From: Corynespora cassiicola
Lineage: Eukaryota > Ascomycota > Dothideomycetes > Pleosporales > Corynesporascaceae
Length of the DNA stretch: 64,000 bases
Direction: 5' to 3'
Assembly: GCA_022059125.1 (NCBI GenBank)
Contig: JAEUWY010000004.1
Span: 2,232,001 to 2,296,000 of the forward strand
The position numbers and the translations under genes were made by a program. Shown here in pieces: positions 56,517 to 64,000 of this stretch (positions are counted from its first letter, which is position 1; every line of letters begins with the position of its first letter). The notes under the pieces are model-generated. The model worked only from the letters and a program-made list of their open reading frames with translations, was not told where the DNA came from and ran no database searches.

Positions 56517-57843
56517 ATGCCACTTCCGCAGCCAGATCTACCCGAGCCCGCGCACCCGGATATCGACTCGATGCTGAGCCGAAAGTTCGGGAAGGAGGTC
56601 GCCAACTACTTCTCTGGTATTTGCGACTTGCTTCAGTCTTTGCGACACGCTCTAACAAACTCCAAGGTTCCCCTCTGAACCGAGTATCCTTCTTGCGACA
56701 GGACCATGTATTCCTCTCCCAGGCTCTGAAATACCCTTCCACCTCCTTCCTCCTCTTCAACAAGCTTGAGCCTCTCCTCAAGTCCCCGACCGAGCTCGCA
56801 TACGCGCATTACAACGATGTCAAGTCCATCATTGGCGAAGACCCGTTCTCCAAGTCGGAAGAAGACCTGATCAAGGAATACAACTCGGAAACCTACATTC
56901 CTCAGATTGTTTTCCTCGGCCTGGACGAGAGAAAGGAGGGCTTCGCCTACAAGGAACATTACAAGGGCCAGCCATACTTTGCCCTCGATGTGACTCCAAA
57001 AGCGAGTGTTACCGAGGCTGCGGAAAAGTTGATCAAGGACGTTCAGGACAAGGGTCTGCACTTCTCCAAGGGGAGAATACACATGTCTCTTCCAGCGCAA
57101 GAAGGTATACATTTCCAGGCAAACATTTCAAGCATCTCGTACTGACATGCCCAGCTGCCATCTACGCCGAGGCCAGACATCTTCTGGACTGGAACGCCCG
57201 GAATCCTTTTTGTGCGGCCTGTGGCTACCCTACCATGTCGGTAAACGCCGGCTTCAAGCGGACGTGTCCGCCAAAAGACATTGCACCCTCGGTGCAGACT
57301 CCGGATCGCCCGGCTTGCGCTACCAGGACTGGTGTTTCCAATCTCTGCTTCCCGCGCACGGATCCTACCGTCATTATGGCCGTCGTGTCCGCTGATGGAC
57401 AGCGTATTTTGCTTGGCCGCCAAAAGCGCTGGCCTCCGTACTGGTATAGCACTCTTGCTGGTTTCTTGGAGCCGGCCGAGTCGGTGGAGGAAGCCGTGCG
57501 CCGAGAGGTTTGGGAAGAAAGCGGTATTCATCTTGGTCGCGTGGTCATCCACTCGACGCAGCCATGGCCCTATCCCGCCAACCTCATGATTGGTGCCGTT
57601 GGTCAGGCTATCCCTGGAGGCGAGGAAGTTCACCTGGGACACGATGCTGAGCTGGAAGATGCCAAGTGGTTCTCTGCTGAAGAGGTGCGCGAAGCCCTGA
57701 GGGTAGGAACAAGCGGTCTTGGAGAGGATGCTGGCCCTGAATACAAGGAGGGCAACTTGAGGCTCCCGCCCAAGACTGCCATTGCGCACCAGTTGATGCA
57801 GGCCGTCGTTGATGGGTTCGCAAGCGGAACCCCCATGATATAG
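56517..57843 (+). CDS. NPY1: NADH pyrophosphatase (Nudix, NUDT12/Npy1-like)
   Basis: Hydrolyses NADH to NMNH and AMP, and may decap NAD-capped RNA; peroxisomal or cytosolic in other fungi. The model has 408 residues from exons 56517-56616, 56667-57104 and 57155-57843 (two 50-nt introns). The N-terminal domain leads to a zinc ribbon with FCAACG and two further Cys. The Nudix box is GFLEPAESVEEAVRREVWEESGI-type (G-x5-E-x7-REVxEESGI). STQPWPYPANLM is the NADH-pyrophosphatase motif downstream of it. No C-terminal SKL-type signal is present (ends GTPMI). All exon phases agree; length suits Npy1 (384 in yeast). Confidence 0.94.
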
Positions 57844-57911
57844 ACAAAGACATACAGATAGATGCGTGTATATGAATGGTACATGCCAATGTTACATTTC
57901 TACGGCCTTAA

Positions 57912-59101
57912 TTACGGGAGCACAATGTACTTGGTCAGGTGCTGCGGTATCGCACCAAGCAACTTCTTCTCCTCGAGCCACTTCTTGGAAAACAGTCTGT
58001 CGGCGTAGCGGTACGCGCCATCGCACAGCAGCGTGACGACAGTGGATCCCTTTCCGAGCTTCTCAGCGACCTCCTTGGCAGCAACGACGTTCAAGCACGA
58101 GCTAGCACCAAGGTAGAGACCTTCCTCGTCCAGACACCTGTATACCATCTCAATAGTCTTCTCGTCGCTAATGTGGAGCGAGTCATCGATGAGATCGATG
58201 TCGGGTCTCAGGTTGTCGGTCACACGTCCCTGTCCGATCCCCTCTGTGATGGAGCCGCCAGCACGCTCAGTGAGCTTGCCGCCGCTCTGAATGTACGAGT
58301 GCAAGACCGAACCCGGCGGGTCAGCAAGGAAAGACTTGACCCTGCCGTCAGACTTCTCCTTCAAGTACCGGGTGACACCAGCCAACGATCCTCCAGTTCC
58401 AGTGGCGCAAGTGAAGGCGTCAATCTTGCCACCGGTCTGAGCCCAAATCTCAGGTCCAGTCGTCTCAATGTGCGCCTGGCGGTTGGCAGTGTTGTCGAAC
58501 TGGTTGGTCCAGACGGCGTTGTCCAAGCTTTCCGCATGCCTCTTTGCCTGGTGGTTGTAGTTTTGCGGGTTCTCGAACGCGACAGCAGGAACTGGGTACA
58601 CCTCTGCACCCAACAGCCTCAGCAGATCAATCTTTCCCTGCGATTGAGTGTTGGGCATGTAAATGACAAGCTTGTAGCCCTTAGATCTGCACACGTGCGC
58701 AAGACCAATTCCAGTATTTCCAGCAGTTCCCTCGACGACGGTACCTCCGGGCTTCAGCAGGCCTTGCTTCTCGGCGTGTTCGACGACGAAGAGCGCAGCG
58801 CGGTCCTTTACACTTCCACCGGGGTTCTGGAACTCTGCTTTTCCGAGAACATTGCAGCCCGTTTCCTCGGAGAGTCGCTTCAGACGAATGAGCGGCGTCT
58901 TGCCAATTGCTTTTGCGCGTCAGTTCCAGTGCGAGCTACAGGGTGTTGGTGCATTGCAGTACCGTCAAGGAAGCCCCGCTGTCCAATTCCCTGGGCCTTG
59001 GAAATGTTGATGCCAGTCTGATACGAAGCCTCGAGCTGTGACACGCTCTCGGCACCCCGATAAACGGAGGCAGCGAACCTCCGCGACGCAGTTCTGAACA
59101 T
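57912..59101 (-). CDS. Cysteine synthase, mitochondrial (PLP-dependent)
   Basis: Makes cysteine from O-acetylserine and sulfide, in the sulfur-assimilation pathway. The model has 378 residues from exons 59101-58963 and 58909-57912 (53-nt intron). The N terminus [16 protein letters not shown] is an Arg/Ala-rich mitochondrial-type presequence. The fold-type II PLP core has LIRLKRLSE, the PLP-lysine motif [10 protein letters not shown] and GNTGIG in the substrate loop. GTGGSLAG(V)TRYL binds the phosphate, and [13 protein letters not shown] ends the domain. The ATG at 59101 is directly before the presequence. It is divergently paired with condensin Ycg1 across 278 bp. Confidence 0.93.
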
Positions 59102-59379
59102 TGTTGCTTGTAAAAGAACGTCGGAATGCTGCAAGCTGCGCGGCTTTGTAATGGCAGACGGGCCCTGATGTCGGCGACAGCCCGTCACTTTTTCGCCGAC
59201 GAAGCGATGTCGCCATCTCCCAGGAGGGCCGACTGACTCGCTTTTCACGTGACTACGCTCTTGTCCCGCGCTTTTCCGCTTCCGGAAGAAACACAACAAC
59301 AACACTGGAACATCAACACCGGACGACAGCCCACAACCCCTCTACTAACCTCCAGCACACGATACGAAAGCGAAAAAAA
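59102..59379. promoter_or_regulatory. Divergent promoter cysteine synthase / condensin
   Basis: 278 bp shared by two unrelated housekeeping genes. Contains CACGTG within TTTTCACGTGACT at about 59,246, an E-box of the Cbf1 type that fits sulfur-gene control in yeasts (on the cysteine synthase side). The rest is CA-rich leader. Confidence 0.45.
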
Positions 59380-62300
59380 ATGCCGGGCAGGCCATCTGGG
59401 CGCTCGACGCGCACGTCGACCACTTCCACAACCCGCAGATCGGGCACCCGCGGTTCCGCCTCCGCACGCACATCTGCCCACGCAGTCGAGGTGCCTGACG
59501 AAGGACCAGTGACTTCCCTCCGAACTCAGATATGCCATGTTTTTGGAGAGGCACAAAAGACGACAGCGACACAGCGCAAGCTCGTTGTGCATCTACGGAA
59601 GATTCAAGAGGCATGCTGCTATGAGCCTCCAGACACGAAGAAAAAGGGAAGGGAGGAAGAAGATTTTGACGAGAGCGAGTTCAACGAGGAGGTTACAAGA
59701 TGCGTGCTCCGAGTTTTGGGCGTGAAGAAGAGCGAGCCTGTCGGAGACAGGGTCATTCGCTTCTTGGGCGTCTTTTTAAAGCATGCCACAGAAAAAGGTG
59801 TGTTTGTTTATGTGGGGTAATGGCAATGGACAAGCGGACGCTGACGAGGACGACAGACCAAGCCATATTTCAGACCGAAGATGACGAAGAAGCGGGAATT
59901 CCAGAAACTCCCAGCAGTCGGCTTGCCTCACAGATCTTGTCGACGGTCCTAGGATTTCTCTCAGCCAAAGACAAGGTCGTGCGCTTCCGAGCTGCTCAGA
60001 CCGTGGCGCATATCGCGAACAATCTCGATACACTTGACGATGACATGTTTGATCTGATCAAACTCGGCCTTTTGAAGCGTCTGCGAGACAAGGAGTCGTC
60101 TGTTCGTGTTCAAGCTGTGCTTGGATTGGGCCGATTGGCCGGTAATGACAACGAAGACGAAGAGGAAAACGACGAGAGTGATGACGACGTCGCTGGTGGC
60201 ATTTTGAACAAGCTCCTGGATATCATGATCAACGACCCAAGCGCCGAGGTGCGCCGTGCAATTCTCTGCAACTTGCCGCTTTGGTCCTCCACTCTCCGCT
60301 TCATCCTCGAGCGCGCCCGCGATTTGGACCCTTCTATCCGACGAATCATTTACGGCAAGATCCTGCCCGCTTTGGGAGATTTCCGTCACATGTCTCTGAT
60401 TGAGCGAGAGAAGCTCATCCGCTGGGGTCTCCGGGATCGTGACGATATTGTTCGCAAGGCCGCAGCACGTCTGTTCCGCGAGCGTTGGCTTGAGGACTGT
60501 GCTGTGTCGCACGATACCCGTCCCGATGAAGAGAAGAAGCCTGGCGAAGCCGCGCCACCCAGCTTTGAAGCGCTCACCGAGCTGCTCGAGCGTATCGACG
60601 TCACACGCTCAGGAGAAGAGGGCGGCATGGCCCACGATGCCATGCGCGAATTCTGGGATGGCCGCCCTGATTATCGGGAGTGGATCACTTTTGACCACGA
60701 GTTCTGGAACGACATCACCGCCGAGAGCGCCTTTGTGGCACGCAGCTTGAACGACTACTGCCAGAGTGTTGAGGACGATAGGCTTCAAAGCATGCTTGAA
60801 GACAAGCTACCAGAAGTTACCATGTTTGCCTTTGTCGTCCAAAAACATCTCAACACACTCATGGAGTTGGTCGCCCACGCTGCTCAGCTTGAGGACGATG
60901 ACCCCGAGGCCGCAGAGGCTCAAGAAGAAGAAGAAGACCAGGATTTTGCTGTCCAGCAGCTTCTCCACATTGCTCTTACCCTTGACTACTCGGACGAAGT
61001 CGGCAGACGGCAAATGTACAACATTATGCGAGGTGCCCTCTCCCGCGCTCAGCTGCCGGAAGAATGCACGAAGTTGGCCGTCGAAGTGCTGAGGACCGTC
61101 TGCGGCCCCAGTGGCGACTCTGACTTTTGCGCTGTTGTTTGGGAAGCCATTGCCGAAGTTCGTGACACTCTCATGGACGACGATGTCACCGAAAAGGGAG
61201 AGGACGTAGAAGAAAGCTTCCATTCCGCTCAGTCGGATATCAGTGACGAATCTGCCATGGCGGGTGGCTCCCGAGTCAAGAAGGCAAAGGCGCCCGCAGT
61301 TTTGGACCCTGAGGAAGAGGAAGAGAAGCGCATCCGTCAGGTCATGGTGTACTCCAAGTGCCTGCATATTGCGCAGTGTGCGCTACAGAACGTGCATTGT
61401 GACTTGGAGTCGGACAATTCGCTAACCATGATCCTGAACACACTCATCATCCCGGCCGTACGTGGTCAGGAGGCTATGATTCGAGAACGCGGTGTAGTCT
61501 GCCTTGGACTGGGTGCACTGTTGAGCAAGGTACGTTTGCGCTCGACACATTACTCTAAAAACTTACGCTAATACATGCCAGGATCTTGCCTTGAACAACC
61601 TCGACCTCTTTTTCCATTGTTTCGCCAAGGGCCATGATGCTCTAAAGGAAATTGTCATTCAAGTACTTGCCGACATTGTCATCACCTATCCCTCACTTCT
61701 TGTCCCCAATGGCTTCGATCTGGACGCTTCGACAGAAGACGCAGAGCCTCAGCAGAATCCTCTTATCAAGCCTTTGACTAAGATGTTGCTCAAGGCGTTT
61801 GCGTCAGACAACAACTCCCTGAGCCTCATGGCTTGCACGGCTGCGTCAAAGCTGCTTCTTCTTGGTATCCTGCCCCCTGGACCCACCGCAGACATTCTCA
61901 AGGCTTTCACCTTGACCTACTTCAACCCGGAGACAGCCATGAACCCTGCATTGCGCCAGGCGCTCAGCTACTTCCTGCCAGTCTTCTGCCACTCTAAGCT
62001 CAAGAACGCCATGCTCATGAGCCAAGTGACGGTGCCGGTGATGTCGAAGCTCCTTCTCATGCGCGAGGACCTCGAAGAAGAGGCCGACGAAATGGTGGGT
62101 TGGGCCGTCATCACGGCCCACTTGGCGGAGTGGACCGACGGACGAAAAGTTGTGGGCGCTACAGAGCTCGGCCTGGACGGAAAGACTTCTGCCAACCAGG
62201 ACGCAGAGCAGCCTCACATTCAGCTATCTATTGATATCCTTGAGCGGGCTCTTGGACATGGCTGCTCCAAGGATGAACGCAAGCCTCTCTTGTCTCTTCT

Positions 62301-62763
62301 CAGCAAACTGCACATCTCGCCCACTGCCCCTGAGATCAAGACGGAGCCCTCGGATGATGAAGATGCTGATCCACTACGCACGCTCCATGCACTCGTCACA
62401 GAAGCCGTGGAAGGCAAGCTCGGCATGGATGTCACGCAGAGGAATTACCTCTCCAAGCTTGAGATCAGCCTCAACAAGCGGCTCGGTGAGGTTGAGCATG
62501 TGACACAAGTGCAAGACGAAGAAAACACCGCCATGCCCGATGCCACGGAGGCCACTGAGGTCAAGGCCCAAGGCACCGAGGAAGAAGACGAAGATACGAT
62601 GCTTGCGGACATGCAGGGTGAGGGCACGCGGATGCCTCTGGAGGAAGAAGAAGAGGAGGAGGGCGAAGAGGATGAGAGCAACGTGTCAGGGCGCAAGTCA
62701 AGACCCGCAATCACGGAAGAGGACATTATCGACTCCCTCCTTGAAAGCGAGATGAGCACCTGA
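59380..62763 (+). CDS. YCG1: Condensin subunit Ycg1/Cnd3 (CAP-G)
   Basis: HEAT-repeat subunit of condensin, required for mitotic chromosome compaction. The preferred model has 1,090 residues from exons 59380-59797, 59857-61529 and 61582-62763 (introns 59 and 52 nt). The disordered, Arg/Ser/Thr-rich N terminus is followed by alpha-helical HEAT repeats (FRAAQTVAHIANNL, SSVRVQAVLGLGRLAG, AEVRRAILCNLPLW, DIVRKAAARLFRERWL). Acidic linkers (EDEEENDESDDD; DPEAAEAQEEEEDQD) interrupt them. The C-terminal half (from DLALNNLDLFFHCF) continues the repeats and ends in acidic stretches and ITEEDIIDSLLESEMST. Intron 1 is ambiguous: 59798-59856 has a GTGTGT donor and a CTGAC branch site and is preferred. An alternative (acceptor near 59,876) would drop a few residues. 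Confidence 0.9.
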
Positions 62764-64000
62764 TTGTAGATGATGGACATGCTCGGGGAGGCTGTGTTTT
62801 TTGCTCTGGCGTTTTAGGCGCTTCTCCGGCACGGGAGACCAACCGCTTGTAATGATTTGATGACGGGACTACTGGGAATGGAGTGGATGGGATTGGGACT
62901 GGGAAGGGAGCTCCGGGTCTGCTCTGGTCTGGGAAAGCCTGTCCACGATACGGGTCCCCCGCGCCCCTGTTAACGTCATGTCGTGAATTTTTTATGAAAT
63001 GCATTGCTTGTTTATACCCCTCCGAGATGAATGCGCCAGCTTGTGCACAACAGCCGTTTTTTTGTGGCGCCGCGCTATGGCTTCCCGGACGTTGGGCATT
63101 ACCCATACGCGTCCCTTGCAATTATACCAGAGGCGTGTTATATACCTCACAATCTCGCTTAGAGTAATAATAATAGCAGTGGTTGCTAGCAACAGGGACG
63201 ACGACACAGCCGTAGCAGTAGCAGTAGCAAAAAATCAAGTCAGCAAGGCACGCACGCCGCAACACTTTTTCGTTTTCAACAGGCACGTTCGCAGAACAGA
63301 CGGAGTATGGTGTAGCGTAGTGTAGTGTAACGATGAGTAGTAGTATAAATAACAAGTCAAGGGTTCGCCAAGGCGGAGAGGAGCAGCACCTTGATCTCGG
63401 CGGACGAACAGCAGCGCCCAGCCGGATCCCATGCGTCCATCAGATCCGTCAAGACATTATATGTAAAAGTAAGGTAAATGTAGTGCGGTGTGGAGAGGGG
63501 CATTCTAAGCCGTTTTTAATGAGCTGTTGTTGGTGATGGATGATGATGTTGATGTTGATGTTGATGACGATGTTCTGTGAGTGAGAAGAGAGCAGTAGCA
63601 GTAGAGGATGATAAAAAGACAATAAAAAAGACATTTGATGGTAAACAAAGATTAAGAAAACAGGAAAAGACAACCCTTGCTTTGGATTTCCGATAGCCAC
63701 AGCCCAGATACCCAACCACCAGCGCCTCGCCTGCCTTTGAAGAGATGAATTGTGCCGGTAAAAGTTCGATTTCCCCTTTGATGGATGCGCGTGTACGTGT
63801 GAGTGTGCTCCCGGACCGTTGACCAAAACGTACCAACCGCCCCGAAACGCTATGCCACGCAAGTTCCCGAATGCAGATCACTAATAGAGGCTGAGCAGCT
63901 TTGGAGTAGTAGCTCAAACGGACGAAATAAAAGACGAATGTGCAGCGCAGGAATCGATGAGCAAGCAGCAAGAAAAGAGCACACAATTTGGTGGTAGAGA
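62764..64000. other. 3' region of condensin and unassigned right edge
   Basis: No supported gene in the last 1.24 kb. Microsatellites: (GATGTT)n-like at 63,541-63,572, GTAGCA repeats at 63,210-63,230 and again at 63,593-63,605. A 157-codon minus-strand frame at 63516-63986 is Ser/Leu/His-rich, includes the microsatellite and has no motif. A gene continuing beyond the edge on the minus strand could have its 3' untranslated region here. Confidence 0.4.

Noticed and set aside
57939..59021. 360-codon plus-strand frame opposite cysteine synthase
   Set aside because: Complement of a strongly conserved enzyme gene; no domain of its own.
63150..63610. Possible CRISPR-like or telomeric repeat near the right edge
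   Set aside because: Only short tri- and hexanucleotide microsatellites are present; no spaced repeats and no TTAGGG array.
63516..63986. 157-codon minus-strand frame ending in His/Gln repeats
   Set aside because: The repeats are translation of a GATGTT-type microsatellite; the rest resembles untranslated sequence.

Overview
This window is nuclear DNA from a filamentous ascomycete (Pezizomycotina). Nearly all genes carry introns of 44-104 nt with GT-AG ends. The gene complement is fungal: a C2H2-Zn2Cys6 regulator, Trk-type K+ transporter, Pho89-type phosphate permease, Vps54, Cog2, Mcm5, condensin Ycg1/Cnd3, UDP-glucose-type glycogen synthase and an intron-containing tRNA-Phe. The class is not proven by anything I can see; Dothideomycetes or Sordariomycetes would both fit. 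All splice joins below were read by eye, and complete models were kept only where exon lengths sum to a multiple of three.

Layout. (1) About 1-14,650 looks like a small metabolic gene cluster: a composite zinc-finger regulator cut by the window start, an FAD monooxygenase, two related phytanoyl-CoA-dioxygenase-type enzymes, a DHA1-like MFS transporter, a CocE-type hydrolase and a cytochrome P450 broken by three in-frame stops. No polyketide synthase, peptide synthetase or terpene cyclase is present, so the cluster either tailors or degrades something made elsewhere, or has its backbone gene beyond the left edge. (2) About 14.7-22.8 kb is AT-rich, gene-poor and apparently lineage-specific. It holds a tiny three-exon disordered protein, a secreted 196-residue protein, several orphan small genes and a pair of short repeats that differ only by transitions. 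(3) From about 22.8 kb to the end the content is mostly conserved core genes: Vps54, an ACS-family MFS transporter, ribokinase, tRNA-Phe, an RA-PH adaptor, glycogen synthase, Trk, a NEK-like kinase, Pho89, Mcm5, mitochondrial ribosomal protein L1, Cog2, NADH pyrophosphatase, mitochondrial cysteine synthase and condensin Ycg1/Cnd3.

How the genes may work together. In the left cluster, FAD monooxygenase/dioxygenase A and CocE hydrolase/dioxygenase B form two divergent pairs, and their intergenic promoters share an 8-bp core followed by CGG. Co-regulation by the Zn2Cys6 protein next door is therefore a reasonable hypothesis. The P450 is dead as read, so the pathway is either shortened or served by another P450. 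On the right, two divergent housekeeping pairs (Cog2/NADH pyrophosphatase, cysteine synthase/condensin) share short promoters, and Mcm5 has a cell-cycle-box-like element just upstream of its start.
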